Counted from the stretch's first letter, positions 54,691 to 63,060 are shown. The stretch: 64,000 bases of DNA from Dyadobacter linearis (GCF_907165045.1 NZ_CAJRAU010000003.1:744001-808000); one strand, 5' to 3'. A program made the numbers and translations. Notes: generated by a model not told the origin, from the letters alone.

Positions 54691-55548
54691 CTAATGAGTT
54701 TTCACCTCCGCCTCCCACCCCGTCGTTTTCAAAGCCGGGTCGTCTTCTTTTTTGAGAAAATCGGCATTGCCGAATGAATTGGCTTCCCATTCTAATAGTG
54801 CCCTGTCCGGGACTATGGAGACTGGGACTTTCCAGGATGGGGATGTTTCGGCGTAGGCTATATTCGATTGAGAGTTGTAGCAAGAAATCAGCGACCAGCG
54901 CGGGTGATCGGACAAATTAGCTTCCGATCTGTGCAAGAGGTTACTATGAAAAAACAAGGCATCGCCCGGCTCGATTTCGCAGTATACCAGATCCATCGTT
55001 TTCAAAGCGTGGTTAACCATTTCCATATCGGCCCCAACCTGCTCGCCGGCAAAACCGTGATTGACTCGGCCCATTTTGTGCGAACCTTTGATTACCTGCA
55101 AACAGCCATTTTCTTTGTTTGCGGACGTCAATGCGATCATCACGCTCATCAGCTGGTCCGGAAAAATGAATTGATTTTTATACCAATATCCGTAATCCTG
55201 GTGCCACTCCCACGCACCGCCCACTTTCGGCTCCTTTTGCATGAGTTTGGTATGGAAATGGCAAACCTGACTTTCCTCGCCCAGCAACTGCCACACGGAA
55301 TTGACCATTCTCTCGCTTCTTATCAAATAACCAAAAACGTCATCTCCCGGAGTAAACCACAGCGAAAGCTTCGTCTTCTTTCCAGACTGATCATTCAGAT
55401 CCATTGCATTCTTTTGCATGACCGAATTTTCCAGCGCTGTATTATACAATTTGGCTATTTCTTCTTCGGAAAAGAGGCCCTTTACTACGACATAACCGTC
55501 GCGGTGATAATCCTCAACCTGAGTGGAATTTAAATTAAAACTTGCCAT
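54691..55548 (-). CDS. Phytanoyl-CoA dioxygenase (PhyH) family protein
   Basis: A 285-residue Fe(II)/2-oxoglutarate dioxygenase. The metal triad is visible: HxD in WEWHQDYGYW (about residue 117) and the distal histidine in LFFHSNLLHRSEANLSDHPR, with the Arg that binds 2-oxoglutarate shortly after. The N-terminus (VEDYHRDGYVVVKGLFSEEE) is typical of PhyH. Members hydroxylate very varied substrates, so the reaction is unknown. It starts 19 bases after mutY ends and precedes the Gfo/Idh gene. Confidence 0.9.
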   Translation of the reverse strand: MASFNLNSTQVEDYHRDGYVVVKGLFSEEEIAKLYNTALENSVMQKNAMDLNDQSGKKTKLSLWFTPGDDVFGYLIRSERMVNSVWQLLGEESQVCHFHTKLMQKEPKVGGAWEWHQDYGYWYKNQFIFPDQLMSVMIALTSANKENGCLQVIKGSHKMGRVNHGFAGEQVGADMEMVNHALKTMDLVYCEIEPGDALFFHSNLLHRSEANLSDHPRWSLISCYNSQSNIAYAETSPSWKVPVSIVPDRALLEWEANSFGNADFLKKEDDPALKTTGWEAEVKTH

Positions 55549-55567
55549 AGCTTTCAGTTTTAAGCGT

Positions 55568-56668
55568 TTACAGGTATTTCTCTTCTTTTAAAAAGGTATC
55601 GATCAAAATCGGCTTCGGAAGCGATTCAATCTGTTCCTTTGTGTAAAAAGTCAACCCTGCGGGCAAATCTATTGTATTGGTTTCCGAAATTTCCAGCCAC
55701 CAGAAACTGACATGCAATCGTTGGTGGGTTAATATATGTGTATAAATTTTGGAAGTCATTTTCAGTATGCCCTGTTGCAGCAAACCGGCCGAAGAAATCA
55801 AGCTTTGCAAATCGTCGGGATCTTCAATGGGCGCAGTGGATTCCAGCAAATAAAAATCATACAATCCCTGCCAGATATCCTTCGACGGGCGCTCTTTCAT
55901 CGCCAGCTGACCGTTTGATTCGACTACGATGTAATTAAAGAACCGTTGCTTGACCTTCAACTTTTTCACCTTCACAGGCAGCTGGTTCTGCATATTATGA
56001 GCGAAGGCAAAACACATATCTGTAACAGGACAAATATGACAGGCGGGAGAAACCGGCACACACTGTAATGCGCCAAATTCGATCATCGCCTGATTATAGG
56101 TAGCCGGATCATCGGACGGTACCAGCTGCCCAGCCATCAACGCAAACTCCTTTTTACCCTGATTACTCAGCATATCTGACTGAATGCCAAAAATCCGCGA
56201 CATTACCCGGTACACATTCCCATCGATTGCAGCGACAGCTTCTCCAAATGAAAATGACGCTATCGCAGCCGCCGTATAATTTCCCAAGCCTTTCAACTTT
56301 GAAAGTCCGGCTGCGGTTTCGGGAAACTTCCCGCCATATTCATTGACAACCTGTCTGGCCGTATAATGCATATTCCGGGCCCTGGAATAATAACCGAGCC
56401 CCTGCCAGAGGCGAAGTACGTCGCGTTCGTCGGCCGCAGCCAGATCAAAAACGGTGGGATAATTCAGTAGAAACTTCTCGTAATAGGGGGTTCCCTGCGC
56501 AACGCGGGTCTGTTGTAATATGATTTCCGACAGCCAGATTTTGTATGGATCAGTCGTCTCACGCCAAAGAAGCTTTCTATGATTTTTTATATACCAGAAT
56601 TTTAATTTTTTGTTAAACTCTGCGATCAGTTCTGTATCTGGTATCAATATATTTCCGTCATTAAACAC
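55568..56668 (-). CDS. mutY: A/G-specific adenine DNA glycosylase
   Basis: A 366-residue repair enzyme removing adenine mispaired with 8-oxoguanine. It shows the catalytic glutamate (LSEIILQQTRVAQG), the helix-hairpin-helix (LSKLKGLGNYTAAAIASFSF), the catalytic aspartate (AVAAIDGNVYRVMSR), and the [4Fe-4S] cluster ligands C-x6-C-x2-C-x5-C in CVPVSPACHICPVTDMC. The C-terminal 130 residues are the NUDIX-like 8-oxoG recognition domain. Conserved similarity starts near LIAEFNKKLKFWYIKNHRKL, so the first 12 residues are uncertain. It is divergent from the HU gene. Confidence 0.95.
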   Translation of the reverse strand: MFNDGNILIPDTELIAEFNKKLKFWYIKNHRKLLWRETTDPYKIWLSEIILQQTRVAQGTPYYEKFLLNYPTVFDLAAADERDVLRLWQGLGYYSRARNMHYTARQVVNEYGGKFPETAAGLSKLKGLGNYTAAAIASFSFGEAVAAIDGNVYRVMSRIFGIQSDMLSNQGKKEFALMAGQLVPSDDPATYNQAMIEFGALQCVPVSPACHICPVTDMCFAFAHNMQNQLPVKVKKLKVKQRFFNYIVVESNGQLAMKERPSKDIWQGLYDFYLLESTAPIEDPDDLQSLISSAGLLQQGILKMTSKIYTHILTHQRLHVSFWWLEISETNTIDLPAGLTFYTKEQIESLPKPILIDTFLKEEKYL

Positions 56669-56732
56669 TGTTATTTAATCAATTAGAAAAAAAATGAAAA
56701 CGCCATCCTTTTAAATTCTGTTAAAATTACCG

Positions 56733-56740
56733 TACCTTTG
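56733..56740 (+). promoter_or_regulatory. -7 element of the HU gene promoter
   Basis: TACCTTTG matches the TAnnTTTG consensus exactly. A weak T-rich element (CTTTTA near 56708) lies at about the right distance for -33. The leader to the GTG start would be about 60 bases. Confidence 0.55.
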
Positions 56741-56806
56741 TGTTCCCAAAATTCAGAGGAGTAAGTAAATAAATGAAATAATATCCACTTAAAGTAAACA
56801 ATCAAA

Positions 56807-57112
56807 GTGACTAAGGCAGACGTAATCGCACAGATTTCTGAAAAAACAGGTGTTGACAAAGGCGACGTTCAGCAAACGCTGGAATCGTTTTTCACCGTGG
56901 TAAAGGATTCCCTTTCTGAGGGCGAGAACCTTTATGTTAGAGGGTTTGGTAGTTTTATTAATAAAAAACGTGCGCGTAAAGTTGCCCGCAATATCTCGAA
57001 GGGAACTTCAATGATCATTGACGAGCACTTTGTACCTAGCTTCAAACCTGCCAAGGTATTTGTTGAACAGGTTAAGGAAAGTGACAAACTTAAGGCGGTT
57101 GCTGAAAAGTAA
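56807..57112 (+). CDS. HU/IHF family DNA-binding protein
   Basis: A 101-residue nucleoid protein starting at GTG 56807 (TKADVIAQISEKTGVDKGDV). The dimerisation helices come first, then the core ENLYVRGFGSFINKKRARKV, and the DNA-bending arm (SKGTSMIIDEHFVPSFKPAK), with the proline that wedges between base pairs near its tip region. It bends DNA and organises the chromosome. It is followed 27 bases later by a TPR protein gene. Confidence 0.95.
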   Translation: MTKADVIAQISEKTGVDKGDVQQTLESFFTVVKDSLSEGENLYVRGFGSFINKKRARKVARNISKGTSMIIDEHFVPSFKPAKVFVEQVKESDKLKAVAEK

Positions 57113-57139
57113 TTTGCCTGCCACTTCGGGTTATAATTT

Positions 57140-57979
57140 ATGAAAAAGTCCATTCTTCTTTCTTGCGTACTTGCAGTTGCACTTGTTGGAACGCTATTCA
57201 GCTTACCCAAGGTAGTTGTTAATACAAAGGGTAAGGAAGTGGATCAGGAGCGTAGTCAACCTGCCGCAGCCTCTACCGAAGCTGCACCAGAAGCTGCTAC
57301 CAAGCACGATGGAGCCGCTTTGACACCCGATCAATTGAAAACGATAGATCGGCTGAGAAGCGGCTTCAATCAGGCAAATGCGAAAGACAAGGCTTCGGCT
57401 GGAATTGAGCTTTCGAACAAATTCGCCGAGCTTCAAAAATTTGACAGCGCCGGATTTTACGCTGAACAGGTTGCAATACTTGCGCCAACTGTTGAAAACA
57501 TACTCCGCACGGGTGACCGGTATTACGAGGCGTATGGATTTGCAGTTAACGATGAGAAAGCAAAAAACCTGGGCACTAAAACCCGCGAATACTACGAAAA
57601 AGCGCTGAAACTGAACCCTGGCCTGCTGGCAGCAAAAGCCAATATGGCTATGACCTACGTCAACACCGAGAACCCGATGGCGGGTATTCTCATGTTAAGG
57701 GAAGTGATAGACACAGATCCTACGAACGAACTCGCACTGTTCAATTTGGGGATCCTGTCAATGAGATCAAATCAATACTCGAAGGCCTCTGACCGGTTCA
57801 GGCAGATCCTGACCAATAACCCGGCAAACACCAAGGCAAAGTTTTATCTTGGTCTTACACTAGTGGAGCTGGGAGACAAGGAGCAGGCTCGTAAAGTACT
57901 GGCAGAAGTGAAGAAAGAGGAGAAAGATCCGGTGATCCAGCAAGCTATCGGCGAATTGGAAACCCGCCTGAACAATTGA
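57140..57979 (+). CDS. Exported or anchored tetratricopeptide repeat protein
   Basis: A 279-residue protein with a hydrophobic N-terminus (KKSILLSCVLAVALVGTLFS) that is either a signal peptide or an anchor, then a low-complexity Ala/Glu stretch (AAASTEAAPEAATKHDG) and at least three TPR units between about 115 and 260 (ALKLNPGLLAAKANMAMTYV; ALFNLGILSMRSNQYSKASD; AKFYLGLTLVELGDKEQARK). TPR domains bind protein partners. The partner is unknown. It lies between the HU gene and the small basic protein gene. Confidence 0.88.
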   Translation: MKKSILLSCVLAVALVGTLFSLPKVVVNTKGKEVDQERSQPAAASTEAAPEAATKHDGAALTPDQLKTIDRLRSGFNQANAKDKASAGIELSNKFAELQKFDSAGFYAEQVAILAPTVENILRTGDRYYEAYGFAVNDEKAKNLGTKTREYYEKALKLNPGLLAAKANMAMTYVNTENPMAGILMLREVIDTDPTNELALFNLGILSMRSNQYSKASDRFRQILTNNPANTKAKFYLGLTLVELGDKEQARKVLAEVKKEEKDPVIQQAIGELETRLNN

Positions 57980-58027
57980 CAGACAAACGATTAAAGGAAT
58001 TAATTTTTATTCATAAACGACATAATT

Positions 58028-58117
58028 ATGCCTTGCGGAAAGAAAAGAAAGAGACATAAGATTTCAACTCACAAGAGAAAGAAAAGACTTAGAAAGAACA
58101 GACATAAGAAGAAATAA
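58028..58117 (+). CDS. Tiny basic ribosomal-type protein, bS22/mS38-like (AURKAIP1/COX24 domain)
   Basis: A 29-residue product beginning MPCGKKRKRHKISTHKRKKR; 22 of 29 residues are Lys, Arg or His. This matches the tiny AURKAIP1/COX24-domain proteins of Bacteroidota, which are related to mitochondrial mS38 and to mycobacterial bS22, a protein bound to the small ribosomal subunit near the decoding site. It is an isolated ORF with its own downstream hairpin (58122-58152), and ordinary gene finders often miss it. The assignment is by recalled family resemblance; ribosome binding in this organism is inferred. Confidence 0.8.
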   Translation: MPCGKKRKRHKISTHKRKKRLRKNRHKKK

Positions 58118-58121
58118 TTAA

Positions 58122-58152
58122 TATGACCGGGTTTTTATAAGACCCGGTCATA
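58122..58152 (+). terminator. Hairpin terminator after the tiny basic protein gene
   Basis: TATGACCGGGT (58122-58132) pairs perfectly with ACCCGGTCATA (58142-58152) over a 9-base loop, followed by CTTTCTTC, a weak pyrimidine tail. Confidence 0.75.
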
Positions 58153-58253
58153 CTTTCTTCGCTACATTTGCAATACCCCTTATTTCATTTTTATATTCAA
58201 AATAAGCGGGCGGTTAAGTATCAACATTATATAGCCACTTGGTTGGTTGAACA

Positions 58254-59816
58254 TTGAGTAACGAATTACTAATCAATTCTACTCAAAAGGGAGAACGTAT
58301 AGCCCTTTTGCAGGATAAACGTCTTTTAGAATACCACGTCGAAACACCGGATCAAAGCTTTACCGTTGGGGATATTTACCTCGGTACTGTCAGAAAACTG
58401 GTAGCAGGCCTCAATGCCGCTTTTGTAGATGTCGGTTTTGAAAAGGATGCATTTCTGCATTACCTTGATCTGGGTCCTAATATCAATTCTCTCAATAAGC
58501 TCACCAAGGAAGTTATTTCCAAGAAGGCCAATTCAGGCAAGCTCAATAATTTCAAGATGGAGCCTGAAATTGAGAAACTTGGTAAAATTGATAAGGTACT
58601 TTCTAAAAATCAGCCCATCCTTGTTCAGATCGTTAAAGAGCCTATTTCTACGAAAGGCCCGCGTCTGTCCTGCGACATTTCAATAGCAGGCAGGTATATC
58701 GTTCTGGTCCCGTTTTCTAATTCAGTCAATTTATCTAAAAAGATCACTGACAAGCAGGAGAGAAATCGTCTGCAGCGTCTGATGTCGTCTATTAAGCCCG
58801 CCAACTTCGGTGTGATTATCCGGACAGTGGCGACAGGTAAAGATGTTGACGAACTTAACAGGGATTTACAAGATTGTCTTGACAAATGGGAAAATGGTAT
58901 CAAAGCACTGCGCGACGCTAAACCCCGCGATCGGATTATCGGTGAAATGAACCGTGCTTCCTCTATTATCCGTGACATGCTGAACGAATCTTTTGACAGC
59001 ATTACGGTTGATTCCAAGGAAGTTTACGAGGATATCAAAGCCTATATTCATAATATCGCGCCGGACAAAGAGAATATACTCAAGCTGCACAACGGCAAGA
59101 ATAAGCTTTTTGAACAATTTGGTCTTGAAAAGCAGATCAAGTCACTGTTCGGGAGATCTGTAAGTTTGCCGAACGGAGGTTACCTAATCATTGAGCATAC
59201 CGAGGCACTCCACGTAATCGACGTCAATAGCGGTAACAAATCCAACTCCGAAGAGGATCAGGAAGCTACTGCACTGAGTGTCAACCTCGAGGCTGCCAAA
59301 GAAATAGCCCGGCAACTGCGACTTCGTGATATGGGCGGCATTATCGTCGTCGATTTCATCGACATGAAAAAAGCGGAAAATAAAAGAACGCTTTTTGATG
59401 TGATGCGAGACGAAATGAAGGGAGATAGGTCGAAATACACCATTCTTCCACTTTCAAAATTCGGCTTGCTGCAAATTACGCGTCAGCGCGTGCGGCCGGA
59501 AATGAATATCGTAACCAGGGAAACCTGCCCAACCTGCGGCGGTACCGGTACGATCCAGGCCAGTATCCTGGTTTCAGATGTGATCGCAAATAACCTGGAT
59601 TACATTCTCACAAAACAAAACGAACGCGGCATTACTATTTCGCTGCATCCGTTCCTGCATTCTTATTTCACAAAAGGCTTGATGTCCGAGCAGATGAAAT
59701 GGTTCTTCCATTACAAAACCTGGGTTAAGCTTATCAAGGACAGCTCTTTGGGAGTTGTAGATTTTAAATTCCATAACCGTTACGGAGAGGAAATTGAGAT
59801 TGTGCCGGTGAATTGA
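58254..59816 (+). CDS. rng: Ribonuclease E/G family endoribonuclease
   Basis: A 520-residue RNase G-type enzyme starting at TTG 58254 (SNELLINSTQKGERIALLQD). An S1-like domain lies near 38-130 (GDIYLGTVRKLVAGLNAAFV). The catalytic DNase-I-like region has the magnesium aspartates in ALHVIDVNSGNKSN and GGIIVVDFIDMKK, and the zinc-link motif is CPTCGGTG near 425. It lacks the long C-terminal degradosome scaffold of RNase E, so it is the G form, processing rRNA and mRNA. It follows the HU, TPR and tiny-basic-protein genes. Confidence 0.95.
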   Translation: MSNELLINSTQKGERIALLQDKRLLEYHVETPDQSFTVGDIYLGTVRKLVAGLNAAFVDVGFEKDAFLHYLDLGPNINSLNKLTKEVISKKANSGKLNNFKMEPEIEKLGKIDKVLSKNQPILVQIVKEPISTKGPRLSCDISIAGRYIVLVPFSNSVNLSKKITDKQERNRLQRLMSSIKPANFGVIIRTVATGKDVDELNRDLQDCLDKWENGIKALRDAKPRDRIIGEMNRASSIIRDMLNESFDSITVDSKEVYEDIKAYIHNIAPDKENILKLHNGKNKLFEQFGLEKQIKSLFGRSVSLPNGGYLIIEHTEALHVIDVNSGNKSNSEEDQEATALSVNLEAAKEIARQLRLRDMGGIIVVDFIDMKKAENKRTLFDVMRDEMKGDRSKYTILPLSKFGLLQITRQRVRPEMNIVTRETCPTCGGTGTIQASILVSDVIANNLDYILTKQNERGITISLHPFLHSYFTKGLMSEQMKWFFHYKTWVKLIKDSSLGVVDFKFHNRYGEEIEIVPVN

Positions 59817-59834
59817 GAGGAAGCTATCAGCTTT

Positions 59835-59851
59835 TAGCTATTGGCTGTTAG
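59835..59851. repeat. Second copy of the TAGCTATTGGCTGTTAG repeat
   Basis: This 17-mer is the exact reverse complement of CTAACAGCCAATAGCTA in the block at 42641-42745. It again lies between two convergent genes (rng and a crotonase), with related words (AGCTATCAGC, GGCTATT) on both sides. Confidence 0.65.
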
Positions 59852-59866
59852 GTTTTTTAGTTCTGG

Positions 59867-60643
59867 CTATTTGTTTTTCCAGTCGGGATTCCTCTTTTCT
59901 TTGAAAGCCAGTACACCTTCCTTTGCATCCTCGCTTTGGAGTAGATGATCTAATTGAGCTTTTAGAAAAGCATGCTGCTCATGTTCAGCAAGATTTTTGA
60001 TTTGCTGAAATGCTGACATTCCGGCTGTAATTGCCAGCGGAGCGTTTTCACAGATCATATCGGCAAGTTTATCTACCTCGGAATGAATACTTTCCTTTTC
60101 CACAATAAAGGTAACCAATCCAAAATCTAAGACTTCTTTGGCTGTATAGTTGCGCCCGCTAATCGCCATTTCCAGCGCTTTTCTGTCAGATACTACCTTC
60201 GACAGTGACGCCATTACCTGCATGGGCCAGATGCCTCTTTTTACTTCCGGTAAACTGAAATTGGCATTCGGAGTGCTAACCACGAAATTGCAGCCGCAGA
60301 TAATCAGGAAACCACCGGCTAATACCGGACCTTCTACTTTTGCAATACTTGGTTTTAGCAACTGTTCAAATGCATCACCTAATCGCGCTTCTTCGCGGCT
60401 TTGTGGTAAAGTATCGTTTGTTTGGTTTGCAGACGAATCGTGAAAAGCATTTAAATCGGCGCCTGCACAGAAAACAGGACCGGCTGCCTGGACAATTACA
60501 CATCTGACTTCCGGATTGTAATGCGCATAAGCGATCGCATAAATGATCTCTTCGGCCATCGTCGGCGTGAATGCATTCCGTTTTTCGGGCCTATTGAGGG
60601 TGATGGTAAAAATATGTCCGGTCAATGTAGTTTGGATGTACAT
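59867..60643 (-). CDS. Enoyl-CoA hydratase/isomerase (crotonase) family protein
   Basis: 258 residues from the ATG at 60643 (MYIQTTLTGHIFTITLNRPE), the usual family length; the frame is open to 60694. Crotonase motifs are LNRPEKRNAFTP, the oxyanion-hole segments FCAGADLNAF and VLAGGFLIICGCN, and FSLPEVKRGIWP. By position, the second catalytic Glu of enoyl-CoA hydratase (in LPEV) is kept, but the first (in GGGxE) is Leu here. That pattern fits isomerases or other crotonase activities better than plain hydration. It acts on acyl-CoA in the cytoplasm; substrate unknown. Confidence 0.88.
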   Translation of the reverse strand: MYIQTTLTGHIFTITLNRPEKRNAFTPTMAEEIIYAIAYAHYNPEVRCVIVQAAGPVFCAGADLNAFHDSSANQTNDTLPQSREEARLGDAFEQLLKPSIAKVEGPVLAGGFLIICGCNFVVSTPNANFSLPEVKRGIWPMQVMASLSKVVSDRKALEMAISGRNYTAKEVLDFGLVTFIVEKESIHSEVDKLADMICENAPLAITAGMSAFQQIKNLAEHEQHAFLKAQLDHLLQSEDAKEGVLAFKEKRNPDWKNK

Positions 60644-60733
60644 AAACCGGACGGTATCGAAAGCCTGAATATCTTCTTTGGAGTAGAATTGCATTGCCTG
60701 AGCGGGTTAAGTTCGCCTGACAATGATAGCAAA

Positions 60734-61816
60734 TTATTGGGTCACAACGCCTTCCAGCATTTGAATGTATTGCGTAATGCCCTCTTCAATTTCGTGCAAG
60801 TAAATAAATTCGTCAGCGCTGTGGGACCTTGCAGAGTGCCCTGGCCCCATTTTGAGTGAGGGACAATCGAGCAAAGCCTGGTCGGAAGTCGTAGGAGAAC
60901 CGTAGGTATTTCTTCCCAGTTTCAGCCCTTCCAATACGATAGGATGATCGACCGGAATACTTGACGGACGCAGCCTTATTGATCTTGGAACTACCTCAGA
61001 ATGAATGTTCTGCTGAATTTCGTTGATAATTTCTTCCAGTGTATATTGATCGGTAACCCGCACATCCACCGTAAACACACAACTATCCGGCACCACATTA
61101 TGCTGTGTTCCTGCATTGATAATGGTAACCGACATTTTAATCGGTCCCAGTGAAGGCGATACTTTCGGAAACTGATACCCGATAATCCATTCAATATCTT
61201 TGAGTGCCTTGTAAATCGCATTGTCCCCCTCCTCTCTCGCCGCATGCCCCGACTTTCCTTTTGCCGTACAATCCAGCACAAGCAGCCCTTTTTCGGCCAC
61301 CGCCAAATGCATTTCCGTTGGTTCACCGACTATCGCGAAGGCGATTTCAGGAAGTAGCGGCGCGACGATTTCAAGACCTTCTTTACCGGAAATCTCCTCC
61401 TCCGCCGTAGTCGCAATAATAATGTTGTATTTCAAATCCTGCCGATCGTAAAAGTAGCAGAAAGTCGCGATGAGGGAAACCAGACAACCGCCGGCATCAT
61501 TACTTCCCAATCCAAAAAGCTTACCGTCTTCCTCAATCGCCTTAAAAGGATCCAGTGTCCACGACTTGTTTGGCTTGACAGTATCGTGATGCGAATTCAG
61601 AAGAATAGTAGGCTTCGCTTCATCGAAATGCAGGTTTTTAGCCCAGATATTATTTTTCAGGCGCTCAAATGGAATGCTCTTTTTGTTAAAAAAATCTTCC
61701 AGCAACTGTGCCGTATTTGTTTCTTCTTTACTAAATGAGGGCGTTTCGATCAGGCGTTTAAGCAATTCAATCGCTTCGCCGCTCAGCACTTGTATTTGTT
61801 CCACTGAATTTATCAT
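60734..61816 (-). CDS. argE: M20 family deacylase, acetyl/succinyl-ornithine deacetylase-like
   Basis: 360 residues from the ATG at 61816 (MINSVEQIQVLSGEAIELLK), which overlaps the proA stop as ATGA. Zinc ligands and catalytic residues appear in ILLNSHHDTVKPN (HxD), GLGSNDAGGCLVSL, TTAEEEISGKEG (general-base Glu) and VGEPTEMHLAVAEKG. M20 enzymes of this group remove the acyl group from N-acylornithine or related intermediates in arginine synthesis. In Bacteroidota the acyl group is often succinyl; which one applies here cannot be read. It ends the proB-proA-argE run. Confidence 0.85.
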   Translation of the reverse strand: MINSVEQIQVLSGEAIELLKRLIETPSFSKEETNTAQLLEDFFNKKSIPFERLKNNIWAKNLHFDEAKPTILLNSHHDTVKPNKSWTLDPFKAIEEDGKLFGLGSNDAGGCLVSLIATFCYFYDRQDLKYNIIIATTAEEEISGKEGLEIVAPLLPEIAFAIVGEPTEMHLAVAEKGLLVLDCTAKGKSGHAAREEGDNAIYKALKDIEWIIGYQFPKVSPSLGPIKMSVTIINAGTQHNVVPDSCVFTVDVRVTDQYTLEEIINEIQQNIHSEVVPRSIRLRPSSIPVDHPIVLEGLKLGRNTYGSPTTSDQALLDCPSLKMGPGHSARSHSADEFIYLHEIEEGITQYIQMLEGVVTQ

Positions 61817-63060
61817 CTTACTTGTCCGTCCCCTTTCACGATCCATTTTTCTGTCACCAGCTTTTCCAATGCAAATGGACCTCGGGCGTGTAATTTTTGT
61901 GTAGATATACCAATTTCTGCTCCCAATGCGAATACGCCACCGTCAGTAAAGCGCGTCGATGCATTTGCATAAACCGCAGCAGCGTCCACTTCTTTTAAAA
62001 ACCGATTGATCGCAGCTTCGTCTTTCGAAATAATAGCTTCTGAGTGCCTGGAAGAATGCTCCCGGATATGTTCCAGAGCTTCATCCAGCCCATTTACTAC
62101 TTTTACCGAACATTTATAGTCAAGAAATTCCCTTCCAAAATCCTCCTGAGTCGCGTGTTGCAGTAATGGGTATTCTATTTCAGCAAAAATGGGATAAGAA
62201 ATTTCATCAGCGAAAACTTCAACATTCCATTTGATGAATTCTTGTTTTAGTTTCGGTAAGAATTCTTTTGCAACTTCCTGATCCACCAAAATCGTATCCA
62301 GCGAATTACAAACCGAAGGCCGAGAAACTTTTGCATTTACCACGATCGCAGCGGCTTTTTCGAGGTCGCCTGTTTTCTCCACGTAAGTATGACAAACCCC
62401 CGCGCCGGTTTCGATAGTAGGTACCAACGAATTTTCACGAACGAACTTAATCAGACCTTCTGAGCCTCTCGGGATAATAATATCAACGTACTTGGTAGCA
62501 GTCAGCAATTCGCTCACAAACTTCCGGTCCGTTGGCAGCAACATTACAGCCGGCGTCGGTACGCCAAATTTGGCCAGACTTTCATGTATCAGTCCGACCA
62601 GAAGTACATTAGAATAGTGGGCTTCCTTTCCACCTTTCAGCACGCACGCATTTCCCGAACGCAAACACAGCGCCGCTACATCCAGGGTCACATTCGGCCG
62701 CGATTCATATATCACACCCACAACACCAAGCGGAACTGCGATTTTTTGCAAAGAAAGCCCCTGCTCGATCGTCCGCTCCAACAATACCTCCCCGGCCGGG
62801 TCTGGCAGTGCTGCCACATCACGAAGACTTTGTGCAAGTCCCTGAATGCGTTTTTCGTTGAGCAAAAGCCGGTCCTTTTTAGGATCCGCATCGTCCATTA
62901 CATCCAGATCCTTTTTATTTTCAGCGATGATCCGGGCAGTATTTTCAAGTACTCTCGCCGCCAGATCTTCCAGCATTTCAGATTTGCGCGCATCTTCCAG
63001 GTTACGGATTTGCGTCGCTGCTTTCTGAGTTTCTTGTAATAAAGGTAAAATCGAGTCCAT
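61813..63060 (-). CDS. proA: Gamma-glutamyl phosphate reductase
   Basis: A 415-residue aldehyde-dehydrogenase-fold enzyme of proline synthesis, reducing glutamyl-5-phosphate to the semialdehyde with NADPH. Motifs are VVGVIYESRPNVTLDVAALC, RSGNACVLKGGKEAHYSN and the catalytic cysteine in SRPSVCNSLDTILVD (about residue 256). Near the C-terminus DAAAVYANASTRFTDGG is also typical. Its ATG overlaps the proB stop by one base (TAATG), and its own stop overlaps argE by four. Confidence 0.96.
   Translation of the reverse strand: MDSILPLLQETQKAATQIRNLEDARKSEMLEDLAARVLENTARIIAENKKDLDVMDDADPKKDRLLLNEKRIQGLAQSLRDVAALPDPAGEVLLERTIEQGLSLQKIAVPLGVVGVIYESRPNVTLDVAALCLRSGNACVLKGGKEAHYSNVLLVGLIHESLAKFGVPTPAVMLLPTDRKFVSELLTATKYVDIIIPRGSEGLIKFVRENSLVPTIETGAGVCHTYVEKTGDLEKAAAIVVNAKVSRPSVCNSLDTILVDQEVAKEFLPKLKQEFIKWNVEVFADEISYPIFAEIEYPLLQHATQEDFGREFLDYKCSVKVVNGLDEALEHIREHSSRHSEAIISKDEAAINRFLKEVDAAAVYANASTRFTDGGVFALGAEIGISTQKLHARGPFALEKLVTEKWIVKGDGQVR

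Noticed and set aside
54868..55533. Plus-strand open frame of 221 codons
   Set aside because: It is antisense to the PhyH gene, whose HxD and distal His motifs are intact on the minus strand.
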